64,000 nt of DNA from assembly GCF_000472925.1 (NCBI RefSeq), contig NZ_AXAS01000020.1:1-64000 (forward strand), read 5' to 3'. The DNA comes from Bradyrhizobium sp. Ec3.3. GTDB lineage: Bacteria > Pseudomonadota > Alphaproteobacteria > Rhizobiales > Xanthobacteraceae. The notes under the pieces were generated by a model, which searched no databases, was not told the DNA's origin, and saw only the letters and a list, made by a program, of their open reading frames with translations. Each line of letters starts with the position of its first letter. The stretch's first letter is position 1. A program made the translations under genes and the position numbers. Positions 52,513 through 64,000 of this stretch are shown here, piece by piece.

Positions 52513-53451
52513 ATGGACGCCTCATTGCCCGCCCATATGCGCCCGGACCGCTCGTTCCAGGGCCTGATCCTGGCGCTGCAACGCTATTGGGCGGATTACG
52601 GCTGCGTGATCCTCCAGCCCTACGACATGGAGGTCGGCGCCGGCACCTTCCACCCTGCGACCACCCTGCGCGCGCTCGGCCCGAAGCCGTGGAATGCTGC
52701 CTATGTGCAGCCTTCGCGCCGGCCGAAGGACGGCCGCTACGGCGAGAACCCCAACCGGCTCCAGCACTATTACCAGTTCCAGGTGATCCTCAAGCCGTCG
52801 CCGCCGGACCTCCAGGAGCTGTACCTGAAGTCGCTCGCCGCGATCGGCATCGACTCCGCCGTGCACGACATCCGCTTCGTCGAGGACGACTGGGAGAGCC
52901 CGACGCTGGGCGCGTGGGGCCTCGGCTGGGAATGCTGGTGCGACGGCATGGAAGTGTCGCAGTTCACCTACTTCCAGCAGGTCGCCGGCGTGGAATGTGC
53001 GCCGGTCGCGGGCGAACTGACCTATGGGCTCGAGCGGCTTGCCTGTTATCTGCAGGGCGTCGACCGCATCATGGACCTCAACTTCAACGGCCGCGAAGGC
53101 GACCAGAAGGTCACTTACCGCGACGTGTTCTTCCAGGCCGAGCAGGAATATTCGCGGCACAATTTCGAGCATGCCGACACCGCGATGCTGTTCGAGCAGT
53201 TCAAGATGGCGGAAGAAGCATGCAAGAAATACCTCGCGGCCGGCTGGCGCGAAGCCAGCAACCGCAGGGAGCACCTGATGGCGCTGCCGGCCTATGATCA
53301 GTGCATCAAGGCGAGCCACGTGTTCAATCTGCTCGACGCGCGCGGCGTCATCTCGGTGACGGAGCGCCAGAGCTACATTTTCCGGGTGCGCGAGCTGGCC
53401 AAGGCCTGTGGCGAAGCCTGGGTCCACACCGAAGCGGGCGGAGTGGCCTGA
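52513..53451 (+). CDS. glyQ: Glycine-tRNA ligase alpha subunit
   Basis: The 312-residue subunit holds the class II catalytic core. The family opening RSFQGLILALQRYWADYGC is followed by AGTFHPATTLRALGPKPW (motif 1 region), RRPKDGRYGENPNRLQHYYQFQVI (motif 2) and AGELTYGLERLACYLQG (motif 3). Together with GlyS it charges tRNA-Gly as an alpha2beta2 enzyme. It overlaps glyS by one base (TGATG at 53449-53453), so the subunits are translated in a coupled way. Confidence 0.97.
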   Translation: MDASLPAHMRPDRSFQGLILALQRYWADYGCVILQPYDMEVGAGTFHPATTLRALGPKPWNAAYVQPSRRPKDGRYGENPNRLQHYYQFQVILKPSPPDLQELYLKSLAAIGIDSAVHDIRFVEDDWESPTLGAWGLGWECWCDGMEVSQFTYFQQVAGVECAPVAGELTYGLERLACYLQGVDRIMDLNFNGREGDQKVTYRDVFFQAEQEYSRHNFEHADTAMLFEQFKMAEEACKKYLAAGWREASNRREHLMALPAYDQCIKASHVFNLLDARGVISVTERQSYIFRVRELAKACGEAWVHTEAGGVA

Positions 53452-55703
53452 TGCCCGATCTGTTGCTGGAGCTGTTCTCCGAGGAAATTCCCGCGCGCAT
53501 GCAGGCCAAGGCGGCCGACGATCTGCGTCGCATGGTCACCGACAAGCTCGTTGCTGAAGGCCTCGTCTATGAAGGCGCGAAAGCGTTTGCGACGCCGCGC
53601 CGTATTGCGCTCACCGTGCACGGCATCCCCGTGCGCCAGCCTGACCTGAAAGAAGAGCGCCGCGGCCCGCGCGTCGGCGGACCCGAGCCTGCGATCCAGG
53701 GATTTTTGAAAGCCACGGGTCTGTCGTCGCTCAGCGAAGCAAAGATCCAGAGTGACAAGAAGGGCGACTTCTACATCGCGCTGATCGAGAAACCCGGCCG
53801 CGCGGCGATCGACGTGATCGCCGAGATTCTCCCCGTGATCATCCGCACCTTCCCCTGGCCGAAGTCGATGCGCTGGGGCGCGCGCTCGGCCAAGCCGGGT
53901 TCGCTCAACTGGGTGCGTCCGCTGCACGCGATCACCGCGACCTTCGGGCTCGAGACCGAAGAGCCTGATGTGGTGAATTTCTCCGTCGACGGCATCGAGA
54001 CCGGCCAGACCACCTACGGCCATCGTTTCCTCGCGCCGGCCGCGATCAACGTCCGCCGCTTCGAGGACTACGAGGCAAAGCTGCTCGACGCAAAGGTCGT
54101 GCTCGATCCGGAGCGTCGCAAGGATTCGATCCTGACCGACGCCAAGCAGCTCGCATTTGCGCAGGGCTTTGAGCTCGTCGAGGACCAGAACCTGCTCGAC
54201 GAGGTCGCGGGTCTCGTCGAATGGCCGGTCGTGCTGATGGGCTCATTCGACCAGGAATTTTTGTCGATTCCGGCGGAAGTGATCCGCGCTACTATCCGCA
54301 ACAACCAGAAGTGCTTCGTGGTGAGCGATCCCAAAACGGGCAAGCTCGCGAACAAGTTCATCCTGGTTGCGAATATCGAGGCGACCGACGGCGGCAAGGC
54401 GATCGTAGCCGGCAATGAGCGCGTGATCCGCGCGCGGCTGTCGGACGCGAAGTTCTTCTACGAGACCGACCTGAAGACGAAGCTCGAGGACCGGCTGCCG
54501 AAATTCGAGCAGATCGTGTTCCACGAGAAGCTCGGCACGCAGGCAGAGCGGATCAAGCGCATCGAGCGCCTGGCGGCCGAGATCGCGCCGCTGGTCGGCG
54601 CCGATGTCGCGAAGGCGAAGCGTGCCGCGCATCTGGCTAAGGCGGATTTGCTGACCGAAGTGGTCGGTGAATTCCCGGAAGTGCAGGGCCTGATGGGCAA
54701 GTACTACGCGCTGGCCCAGGGCGAGGATGCTTCCGTCGCCGCAGCTTGCGAGGAGCACTACAAGCCGCAAGGGCCTGCGGATCGCGTGCCGACCGATCCG
54801 GTCAGCGTTGCGGTGGCGCTTGCCGACAAGATCGACACGCTCGTCGGATTCTGGGCGATCGATGAGAAGCCGACGGGCAGTAAGGATCCGTATGCACTGC
54901 GTCGTGCGGCGCTAGGTGTAATCAGAATTCTCCTAGAGAACGAGATTCGTTTCGATTGGTCCGAACGCCTCCTCTCGTGGATCGGCGAACTAGTGAGAGA
55001 TATCTATCAAAGTCTCTATTCGAGCGGCGGCACCATTCCAGGCGCTGCCATCGGCCAATTAGTGTCCGAGTGGACGAAGGGCTCCGAGCTTTCCCGAGGT
55101 GAGACGTTCTTTTCGGAGTGGACCCGCAAGCTGGCTGTTGAAAACCCAGCTTTCTTTCCAGCCTTGGTTGAGCGAGCGCAAAGTTTGCTATCCTTCTTCG
55201 CCGATCGCCTCAAGGTCCAGCTCCGTGAGCAGGGCGCGCGTCACGATCTCGTCGACGCCGTGTTCGCGCTCGGTGGCCAGGACGATCTGCTGATGATCGT
55301 GCGCCGCGTCGAGGCGCTTGGAAAGTTCCTCGACAGCGATGACGGCAAGAACCTGCTCGCCGGAACAAAACGCGCCAGCAACATCCTCGCTATCGAGGAG
55401 AAGAAGGACAAGCGCACGTTCGACGGCGCGCCTGATGCGGCGCTCTACAGCCTTGCTGAAGAGAAAGCGCTGGCGAAAGCAATCGGCGAGGTGAAGGCGG
55501 AAGCAAGCGCCGCCGTCGCGAAGGAAGACTTCACTGGCGCGATGAGCGCGATGGCAAAACTGCGTCCGCCGGTCGATGCCTTCTTCGACAAGGTCCGCGT
55601 CAACGACGAGGATGCAAAGGTGCGTGAGAACCGGTTGAAGCTGCTGAATGAAATCCGCAGCGCCACGCGCGCGGTGGCGGACTTCTCGAAGATCCAGGAT
55701 TGA
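53451..55703 (+). CDS. glyS: Glycine-tRNA ligase beta subunit
   Basis: The 750-residue subunit starts PDLLLELFSEEIPARMQ and binds tRNA through HD-like and DALR-type C-terminal domains. The ATG at 53451 overlaps the glyQ stop. A stretch at about 54905-55195 (residues 486-582) has lower GC and codons (AGA, CTA, TTA, CGA, GTA) rare elsewhere in the gene, yet the frame stays open through it. It is either a divergent spacer or a recombined patch. Length is somewhat over the usual 690-700 residues. Confidence 0.95.
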   Translation: MPDLLLELFSEEIPARMQAKAADDLRRMVTDKLVAEGLVYEGAKAFATPRRIALTVHGIPVRQPDLKEERRGPRVGGPEPAIQGFLKATGLSSLSEAKIQSDKKGDFYIALIEKPGRAAIDVIAEILPVIIRTFPWPKSMRWGARSAKPGSLNWVRPLHAITATFGLETEEPDVVNFSVDGIETGQTTYGHRFLAPAAINVRRFEDYEAKLLDAKVVLDPERRKDSILTDAKQLAFAQGFELVEDQNLLDEVAGLVEWPVVLMGSFDQEFLSIPAEVIRATIRNNQKCFVVSDPKTGKLANKFILVANIEATDGGKAIVAGNERVIRARLSDAKFFYETDLKTKLEDRLPKFEQIVFHEKLGTQAERIKRIERLAAEIAPLVGADVAKAKRAAHLAKADLLTEVVGEFPEVQGLMGKYYALAQGEDASVAAACEEHYKPQGPADRVPTDPVSVAVALADKIDTLVGFWAIDEKPTGSKDPYALRRAALGVIRILLENEIRFDWSERLLSWIGELVRDIYQSLYSSGGTIPGAAIGQLVSEWTKGSELSRGETFFSEWTRKLAVENPAFFPALVERAQSLLSFFADRLKVQLREQGARHDLVDAVFALGGQDDLLMIVRRVEALGKFLDSDDGKNLLAGTKRASNILAIEEKKDKRTFDGAPDAALYSLAEEKALAKAIGEVKAEASAAVAKEDFTGAMSAMAKLRPPVDAFFDKVRVNDEDAKVRENRLKLLNEIRSATRAVADFSKIQD

Positions 55704-55793
55704 CACTCTCGTGCCCCGGATGCTGCGCAGCGCGCCGCCAGCTGCGGCGTGGTGCGCTGCTGATCCGGGGCCCACGCCGCGTGCACTCGGCTT

Positions 55794-55834
55794 CTCGTGT
55801 CCCGGGTCTGCGCTTCGCTTGCCCGGGACACGAG
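55794..55834. repeat. Perfect inverted repeat after glyS
   Basis: CTCGTGTCCCGGG (55794-55806) and CCCGGGACACGAG (55822-55834) form a 13-bp stem with a 15-nt loop. The preceding text (TGCCCCGGATGCTGCGCAGCG) is typical of intergenic palindromic elements here. It may end glyQS transcription. Confidence 0.75.
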
Positions 55835-55844
55835 AACGCACGCA

Positions 55845-55869
55845 TAAAAAGCCCCGCCCGGCGGGGGGG
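55845..55869 (-). terminator. Rho-independent terminator for the DUF1236 gene
   Basis: Read on the minus strand, CCCCGCCGGGCGGGG is a GC-rich stem followed by CTTTTTA, 71 nt past the DUF1236 stop. The stem and T-run are the standard intrinsic terminator pattern. Confidence 0.75.
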
Positions 55870-55939
55870 AGGACCGGGCAGGGCCTGATGTCCGAAAACT
55901 CTATTCGCGCCAAGTCTTCCAGTGAGGCGCGCCGGACAT

Positions 55940-56293
55940 CTAGTCGAGTACCTCGACGATGCGTCGTGAGCGCGGTTCGACCAGCACGGTCTCGCCGTTC
56001 ACGACGGTGTAGCGATAGGTCGTCGCGCCGAAGCGCTGCGGCACGTCGTAATAGGTGATGCCGGTCTCCGGCAGCACGGTGCCGACCACGATGCGGTCCG
56101 GCACGCTGAAGGCCGGTACGCGCTGCTCGACGACATAGTCGCGAAACGCTGGACGCTGTTCGACGGCGATGCCGGGGCTGCGTTCGACCACGGCGGGCGC
56201 GCGGCCGATCGTGACGTCGGCTTGCGCCTGCGCCGCGACCGGCGTGCCGAGCGCGACGCCAAGCGCTGCAAGTGCAAGAATCCTGCTCCGCAT
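55940..56293 (-). CDS. DUF1236-type secreted protein
   Basis: From the ATG at 56293 the product is 117 residues with a signal peptide (ILALAALGVALGTPVAAQAQA). The rest has VPAFSVPDRIVVGTVLPETG, ITYYDVPQRFG and YRYTVVNGETVLVEPRSRRIVEVLD, the DUF1236 pattern found in many rhizobial exported proteins. Function unknown. GTGAGGAGTTGCCC precedes the ATG. An intrinsic terminator follows. Confidence 0.87.
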   Translation of the reverse strand: MRSRILALAALGVALGTPVAAQAQADVTIGRAPAVVERSPGIAVEQRPAFRDYVVEQRVPAFSVPDRIVVGTVLPETGITYYDVPQRFGATTYRYTVVNGETVLVEPRSRRIVEVLD

Positions 56294-56527
56294 GGGCAAC
56301 TCCTCACGAAGATGATTCGGCGCCACGCCAGTGGCGCGACCCCGGTTGCCAATGCATGCAACTGCCCAACGTTCCCAAAGATTGAATGCCGCATCCGCGG
56401 CAATTTCAGGCAGTTTTCGCGAAGGGCGGAACTCAACTATGGGCTCATGCGTCTCTACTCGCGGAACCGGGCCCGGTATGATCCGGCCGCGATTCGCATC
56501 ACCCAGAAGCCTCGAGAAAGATATTTC

Positions 56528-56683
56528 ATGCACCTCACCATCGCCCACATCTCGCCGATCATGTCCCTGATCGCGGGCGTGCTCATCCTGATCATGCCGC
56601 GGCTCCTGAACCTGATCGTCGCGATCTTTCTGATCCTGAATGGCGCGATCGGGCTTGGCCTTTTGAGGTGGCTGCATCTGTAA
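56528..56683 (+). CDS. DUF3096-type small membrane protein
   Basis: The 51-residue product is two membrane helices (about 8-24 and 28-46) separated by PRLLN, with the text HISPIMSLIAGVLILIMPR typical of DUF3096. CTCGAGAAAGATA precedes the ATG at 56528; longer in-frame starts are not supported. Function unknown. It stands between DUF1236 and ppdK. Confidence 0.82.
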   Translation: MHLTIAHISPIMSLIAGVLILIMPRLLNLIVAIFLILNGAIGLGLLRWLHL

Positions 56684-56778
56684 AGTCCTAATCCCCCATC
56701 AGTCCGACTTGCGCGAGCCCGCCCAAAATGGTGTAAGGCCCGCGATTTCCCGTTCCTCTCGCAGGTTGTGTGCAAGCC

Positions 56779-59688
<2,910 letters not shown>

Positions 59689-59766
59689 AACGCGACTGAG
59701 ATTTGAGAACGAAGAGGCGGGGCAAATGCTCCGCCTCTTTCTTTTGAAGCGCTGCTCTGTCCACAT

Positions 59767-59846
59767 CGTCATTGCGAGCGCAGCGAAGCAATCCAGACTG
59801 TCGCCGCGGAAAGATTCTGGATTGCTTCGCTGCGCTCGCAATGACG
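59767..59846. repeat. Dispersed palindromic repeat, CGTCATTGCGAGCGCAGCG family
   Basis: Inverted ends CGTCATTGCGAGCGCAGCG and CGCTGCGCTCGCAATGACG flank AAGCAATCCAGA and TCTGGATTGCTTCG. Confidence 0.88.
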
Positions 59847-59882
59847 AGATTGTTGCACGCTCGTCCCACACTCTCATCGTTA

Positions 59883-59979
59883 TCGCCCGCGAAAGCGGGC
59901 GATCCAGTATTCCAGAGGCAGTGACGTATACGGAGAAGCCGCGGCGTACTGGATTCCCCGCTTCCGCGGGGAATGACAG
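59883..59979. repeat. Dispersed palindromic repeat, type A
   Basis: Shares ATCCAGTATTCC and GAGAAGCCGCGGCGTACTGG with the element at 8337-8440 and has terminal hairpins CGCCCGCGAAAGCGGGCG and CCCCGCTTCCGCGGGG. Confidence 0.82.
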
Positions 59980-60269
59980 CGGTTGTGTGGAGGGACCGTT
60001 GCGTAATGACGGCGTTAGTTGACGCACGTCCCGTAATGACACGTCTCGTCAAGAGTTCCTTCACCATATCCGTTGACGAGACGTTTACCTCGTCGCGTGA
60101 GGTCGCATTTACCAACGCGTCCTATTGCGCCGTGAAAACACCTGCGATTGCTTGAGTGTGGTGCGCACGCAACGTCGATTAACTCCCCGGCAACCTAAAT
60201 TAGATACCAACAAAAAGGGTCGAATTGCACGGACGAACTGCGTTCGATCTTCTCTAGCGTAAGCGTTGC

Positions 60270-61727
60270 GTGAGCGTATCGATGTTTGTGTTGCGTAACC
60301 ATCCGAAGGGCGCGCGGTTCGCGTCCTTCGGCATCGGTCTCTGCATCTTCGCATTGGTGCCGAGAGAGACCGGATATCAGGACATTGCTTCGCTGCTCGC
60401 GCGCCAGCCGGGCGTCGCCGAGCGCTGGCAGAAGCAGGTATTTTCCGCGGCGTCCTCGATCCAGCTCGCGACCTACAGCTTCGCCCGTCCGATCGGAACC
60501 TCGGTTCCGCAGAGCGCGAGCTACCGCCTCGCGAGCCTGGACGATCGCGACATCACGGGCAGCATCTCGCGCAATCCGGCGCTCCAGACGCCGCCGCGCT
60601 ATCAGGCTGCCGATTTTCCGCACGTGGATCGTACCCTGAAGGGCGATCGTCTCGCGACAGTCACGCCCGCGCCGGCTGAGCCGTCCGCGCCGTCTGCAGC
60701 ACCCGCCACGCAGGATCCCGCGACATCGAACAGCTCGGTCTTTGGCGCCAAGACGGCCGCGTTGCCACAGGCGATGTCGCCGGAGTCCGCGGCCGCGCTT
60801 GATCCCGAACTCGAGGAGGCGTTGCGCGCGCCGCCGCTGCCGCAATATTCGGGCACGCCATCGGCAAGCGACACCGCGCTGTCGCTTGCAGCCCAGCCGC
60901 TCAACGATTTGAAGCGGGCCCCGGCCGCGCCAGCGCGCGATCCCTTCAGCGTCAAGACGTCGAACCTGTTCTTCGGCAGCTCGTCGCTTGGCGGCAGCCT
61001 CGAGAGCATGGAGAGCTGGCAGCCCGGCGCCGAGCCGCTCATCGTGATGTCCGACCCCGACATGAAGGTGACGGCCTCGCTGCCGCCGTCGTCGGAGGAG
61101 GTCGCAAGAGCAACCGAGGGTGGCGAGAGCGTCGCGCCCAAGGGCGAGGTCAACGCCGACGACCAGCGCGTCAGGTCGCCGGCCGAACGGCTAGCCCTCG
61201 ACGAGAAGTCGCGCGCCAAATCAGAGAAGTGCCTGGCTGAAGCCGTGTACTTCGAGTCGCGTGGCGAGGCTGTGCGTGGCCAGATGGCGGTTGCGCAGGT
61301 GGTGATGAACCGCGTGTTCTCCGGCAAATATCCGGACACCGTGTGCGGCGTGGTCTATCAGAACAAGTACCGCCACTTCGCCTGCCAGTTCACCTTCGCC
61401 TGCGACAACAATCCCGACGTGATCCGCGAGCCCGACATGTGGGAGCGCGCCAAGAAGATCGCCAAGGCGACGCTCGACGGCCAGATCTGGCTGCCCGAGG
61501 TCGGCAAGTCGACGCACTACCACGCCTATTGGGTGCGCCCGTCCTGGGTCGCCGAGATGAAGAAGATGTACAAGTTCGGCGTGCACACCTTCTACCGACC
61601 GCGCGCCTGGGGTGACGGCAGCGAGGAGCCGAGCTGGGGCACGCCGGCGCAGACCGCCGCGCTCTCAGCCGAGCTCGCGCAGGAAGCCAGGAGCTCGGCC
61701 GAGCTCGGCGCGACCGAGCGGCGGTAG
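60270..61727 (+). CDS. SleB-type cell wall hydrolase
   Basis: The 485-residue protein has an N-terminal hydrophobic segment (about 14-32, signal or anchor) and a long Pro/Ala/Ser-rich region (about 120-300). The C-terminal Hydrolase_2 (SleB) domain begins CLAEAVYFESRGEAVRGQMAV near residue 322 with the catalytic Glu, then ACQFTFACD and HYHAYWVRPSW. Such enzymes cleave peptidoglycan. The start is uncertain: GTG at 60270 or ATG at 60282. The long control region upstream includes a 12-bp dyad. Confidence 0.87.
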   Translation: MSVSMFVLRNHPKGARFASFGIGLCIFALVPRETGYQDIASLLARQPGVAERWQKQVFSAASSIQLATYSFARPIGTSVPQSASYRLASLDDRDITGSISRNPALQTPPRYQAADFPHVDRTLKGDRLATVTPAPAEPSAPSAAPATQDPATSNSSVFGAKTAALPQAMSPESAAALDPELEEALRAPPLPQYSGTPSASDTALSLAAQPLNDLKRAPAAPARDPFSVKTSNLFFGSSSLGGSLESMESWQPGAEPLIVMSDPDMKVTASLPPSSEEVARATEGGESVAPKGEVNADDQRVRSPAERLALDEKSRAKSEKCLAEAVYFESRGEAVRGQMAVAQVVMNRVFSGKYPDTVCGVVYQNKYRHFACQFTFACDNNPDVIREPDMWERAKKIAKATLDGQIWLPEVGKSTHYHAYWVRPSWVAEMKKMYKFGVHTFYRPRAWGDGSEEPSWGTPAQTAALSAELAQEARSSAELGATERR

Positions 61728-61731
61728 CCGC

Positions 61732-62607
61732 TCACGCCTCGATATCCAGTGCGCAGTCGAAATTCGGTGCCGAGTGCGTCAGCGCACCTGACGAGACGTA
61801 GTCGACGCCAGTCGATGCGATCTGCGCAATCGAGCCCAGCGTGACACTACCGGACGCCTCCAGCGCGACACGGCCGGCGGCGAGCTTCACCGCTTCACGC
61901 AACGTGGCGATATCCATGTTGTCCAGCAGCACCGCGTCGGCAAGGCCGGTGTCGAGCACCTCGCGCAGTTGCGCCAGCGTATCGACCTCGATCTCGATCT
62001 TCACGAGATGACCGGCATGGCTGCGGGCGCGCTCCAGCACGGGGCGGATGCCGCCAGCGACCGCGATGTGGTTGTCCTTGATCAGGATCGCGTCATCCAG
62101 GCCAAAGCGGTGGTTGAAGCCGCCGCCGCAGCGCACCGCGTATTTCTCCAGCGCGCGCAGCCCCGGTGTGGTCTTGCGTGTGCAACAGATCCGCATCCTG
62201 CTGCCTTCGGTCTGGCGGACGTAGTCGGCCGTCAGCGTCGCGATGCCGGAGAGCCGGCCGACGAAGTTCAGCGCGGTCCGCTCGGCGGTGAGAATGGCGC
62301 GGGCAGGGCCGGTGATCGTCATCACGCGCTGTCCGGCCTTCACCCGCGCGCCGTCCCGGACGTGCGCCTGCACCTCGATCGCATTGGAGAGATTTTGCAG
62401 CGTCGCCAGCGCCAGCGGCAGGCCGGCGATCACCCCGGCCTGACGCGCGACCAGGATCGCGTGGGCCGCGTTGGCCTCAGGGATCGTCGCGAGCGAGGTG
62501 ATGTCGCCTGCGCGGCCAAGATCCTCGTCGAGAGCGCGGTGCACGGCCTCGTCGATCGCGAGCGGTGACAGGAAAGCATCGGGATGGAGCAGGGAAGCTG
62601 GGGTCAT
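61732..62607 (-). CDS. nadC: Nicotinate-nucleotide pyrophosphorylase
   Basis: The 291-residue enzyme converts quinolinate and PRPP to nicotinate mononucleotide. Features are EDLGRAGDITSLATIP near the start, LNFVGRLSGIATLT, CTRKTTPGLRALEKYAVRCGGGFNHR and the phosphate loop in ALEASGSVTLGSIAQ. Its start is 13 nt downstream of the nadB stop, so they form an operon (nadB-nadC). It converges on the hydrolase gene with a 4-nt gap. Confidence 0.95.
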   Translation of the reverse strand: MTPASLLHPDAFLSPLAIDEAVHRALDEDLGRAGDITSLATIPEANAAHAILVARQAGVIAGLPLALATLQNLSNAIEVQAHVRDGARVKAGQRVMTITGPARAILTAERTALNFVGRLSGIATLTADYVRQTEGSRMRICCTRKTTPGLRALEKYAVRCGGGFNHRFGLDDAILIKDNHIAVAGGIRPVLERARSHAGHLVKIEIEVDTLAQLREVLDTGLADAVLLDNMDIATLREAVKLAAGRVALEASGSVTLGSIAQIASTGVDYVSSGALTHSAPNFDCALDIEA

Positions 62608-62620
62608 GACAAAATCTCCG

Positions 62621-64000
62621 TCAGGCGATCATGGCTTGCGCCGTTCGGCGCGCGGGTTGTTCGGCGAGACCTTCGGCAACCTCGCGGGCGGTGGCGAGCG
62701 TCGTCATGGTCCGCTTGGCGAAGGCGGACGCCTCGACCGGATGGTCGGAGCGGAAATGCGCGCCGCGGCTCTCGTGCCGCGTGAAGGCGGATGCGGCGAC
62801 GAGCAGCGCCGTGGTTGCCATGTTGCGCAGCGCGACGCTGCCGGCATCGCGTTCGAGCGCCGCAAAATGTTGCACGGCCCGTGCAAGCCCGTCGCTATCG
62901 CGGATCACGCCGACATGCGCGCTCATCATGGCGCGCAGACTGGTCTCGGCTCGCTTGTCGATCGCGCCGTTGCGCGGCGTCACCAGCGCTTCCGGCAGCC
63001 ATGCCGGTGAGGGGATCGCGCGGCCGGCAATGTCCTCCGCAATGCGCGCGGCATAGACGACGGCCTCCAGCAGCGAGTTCGAGGCGAGCCGGTTGGCGCC
63101 ATGCGCACCGGTCGACGACACCTCGCCGCCGGCCCACAGCCCGTCGATGGACGTGCGGCCGCGCGTGTCCACGGCGATGCCGCCCATGTGGTAGTGGGCG
63201 GCGGGCGCAATCGGGATCGCTTTCGTCGCCGGATCGAGCCCGGCCGCAATGCAGCTTGCATGGACGGTTGGGAATTTGTCGGCGAAGCGCGTACCCAACG
63301 CCTCCCGCGCATCGAGGAACGCGCCGCGGCTTGCGGCGATCTCCGCGAACACGCCGCGTGCGACGATGTCGCGCGGTGCCAGTTCAGCGAGCGGATGGCG
63401 TGCCGCCATGAAGCGTTCGCCCTTGCCGTTGATCAGAACGGCGCCTTCGCCGCGCAGCGCTTCGGTCGCAAGCGGCGCCGGATCGCGGCCGGCCATGATG
63501 GCGGTCGGATGGAACTGCACGAACTCCGGATCGGCGATGACGGCGCCGGCCCGCGCCGCGATCGCGAGTCCTGATCCGCTTGCTTCCAATGGATTGGTCG
63601 TGACGGCGTAGAGATGGCCGATGCCGCCGGTTGCCAGAACCACCGCGCGCGAAGCGATGATGATCGGACGCGACGTCGCATTGCTGGCGTCGCGGAGCTG
63701 CAATCCGGTGATGGCGCCGTCCTCGGTCAGCAGCGCCTCGGCGACAAGGCCTTCGATCAGGCGGATCGACGGCGTGCGCCGCACGGCCTCGCTGAGCGCC
63801 GCGATGATCGCCGCGCCCGCCATGTCACCGCGCACATGCACGATGCGCCGCGCCGAATGCGCGGCTTCGCGCCCCACCGCGAGCCTGCCTTCGAGATCGC
63901 GGTCGAAAGGCACGCCGTAGCTGAGGAGATCGTGAATGCGCGGCGCCGCTTCGCGTGCGATTCCGAGCGCGATCGCTTCATCGACGAGACCGGCGCCGAC
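62621..64000 (-). CDS. nadB: L-aspartate oxidase (5' end beyond window)
   Basis: About 459 residues of the protein are visible and the reading frame stays open to the window edge at 64000, so the N-terminal FAD motif is missing here. Visible parts include VLATGGIGHLYAVTTNP, QFHPTAI, and HYHMGGIAVDTRGRTSIDG with GANRLASNSLLEAVVY, the succinate-dehydrogenase/NadB flavoprotein pattern. NadB oxidises aspartate to iminoaspartate, which NadA turns into quinolinate. nadA probably lies just outside the window. Confidence 0.93.
   Translation of the reverse strand, partial: VGAGLVDEAIALGIAREAAPRIHDLLSYGVPFDRDLEGRLAVGREAAHSARRIVHVRGDMAGAAIIAALSEAVRRTPSIRLIEGLVAEALLTEDGAITGLQLRDASNATSRPIIIASRAVVLATGGIGHLYAVTTNPLEASGSGLAIAARAGAVIADPEFVQFHPTAIMAGRDPAPLATEALRGEGAVLINGKGERFMAARHPLAELAPRDIVARGVFAEIAASRGAFLDAREALGTRFADKFPTVHASCIAAGLDPATKAIPIAPAAHYHMGGIAVDTRGRTSIDGLWAGGEVSSTGAHGANRLASNSLLEAVVYAARIAEDIAGRAIPSPAWLPEALVTPRNGAIDKRAETSLRAMMSAHVGVIRDSDGLARAVQHFAALERDAGSVALRNMATTALLVAASAFTRHESRGAHFRSDHPVEASAFAKRTMTTLATAREVAEGLAEQPARRTAQAMIA

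Larger units (their letters stand above)
59689..60269. promoter_or_regulatory. Long gap with repeats and a palindromic control region
   Basis: A hairpin, GAGGCGGGGC-AAATGCT-CCGCCTC (59714-59738) with T-rich tail CTTTCTTTTG, ends ppdK. Two dispersed repeats follow (59767-59846, 59883-59979). Then ACGTCTCGTCAA (60041-60052) and TTGACGAGACGT (60073-60084) form a perfect 12-bp dyad spaced by 20 bp. AT-rich sequence from 60180 to 60260 precedes the hydrolase gene. Confidence 0.6.

Overview
The window looks like a chromosomal core segment from a Bradyrhizobium-type alphaproteobacterium (Nitrobacteraceae). The evidence is high GC (roughly 64%), a fused trpE(G) with a leaderless-type trp leader peptide, a CcrM GANTC methylase, a GTTC-N7-GTTC LexA-type box, many DUF families typical of this group, and dispersed intergenic palindromes characteristic of Bradyrhizobium/Rhodopseudomonas. 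I see no prophage, CRISPR array, complete insertion sequence, tRNA or rRNA.

Layout. 1-3.3 kb: trp leader/attenuator, trpE(G) and apt. 3.3-8.3 kb (minus): GIY-YIG protein, two tandem MinD/ParA-like NTPases, an M48 protease with LemA, and an Rsm22-type methyltransferase. 8.5-13.5 kb (minus): smc, a DsbA-like thiol oxidoreductase and a DciA-like DUF721 protein, divergent from mutY. 14.8-22.8 kb: thioesterase, cupin, FAD monooxygenase divergent from a GST, a LysR regulator divergent from an NTF2-like enzyme, a chemoreceptor and a second GST. 22.9-28.6 kb: small membrane protein, ccrM, a YpfJ-type metallopeptidase, moaB, a MarR-GNAT fusion and a GT2-like protein. 28.9-34.9 kb: zinc ribbon overlapping an RMD1-family gene, a membrane-anchored class III cyclase, a decayed phosphoketolase fragment, a secreted beta-propeller and full-length phosphoketolase. 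35-44.8 kb: SplB-like radical SAM protein, rnhB, a GT39-like membrane protein, a UDG-superfamily protein, ETF-ubiquinone oxidoreductase, a TPR protein and ispE. 44.9-50.9 kb: hydrolase and LysE exporter, a FabF-like synthase with a frameshifted HxlR regulator, polyprenyl synthase, DUF2007 and a TrmN6-like methyltransferase. 50.9-64 kb: a 32-residue ORF, S49 protease, glyQ-glyS, DUF1236, DUF3096, ppdK, a SleB-type hydrolase, and nadC with nadB cut by the window end.

Most genes are housekeeping: tryptophan and purine salvage, chromosome organisation, DNA repair and methylation, isoprenoid precursors and polyprenyl chains, NAD synthesis, and phosphoketolase/PPDK central carbon metabolism. The accessory signal lies in regulation and gene decay. 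The best items are the complete trp attenuator, a GANTC cluster at the ccrM start, a 42-bp dyad in front of the MarR-GNAT gene, a SOS-type box 23 bp before the radical-SAM gene, a phosphoketolase fragment beside the intact gene, a one-base frameshift in an HxlR regulator, and a low-GC patch with unusual codons inside glyS. I did not find a convincing wholly new multi-gene system; the tandem NTPase pair is the closest candidate.
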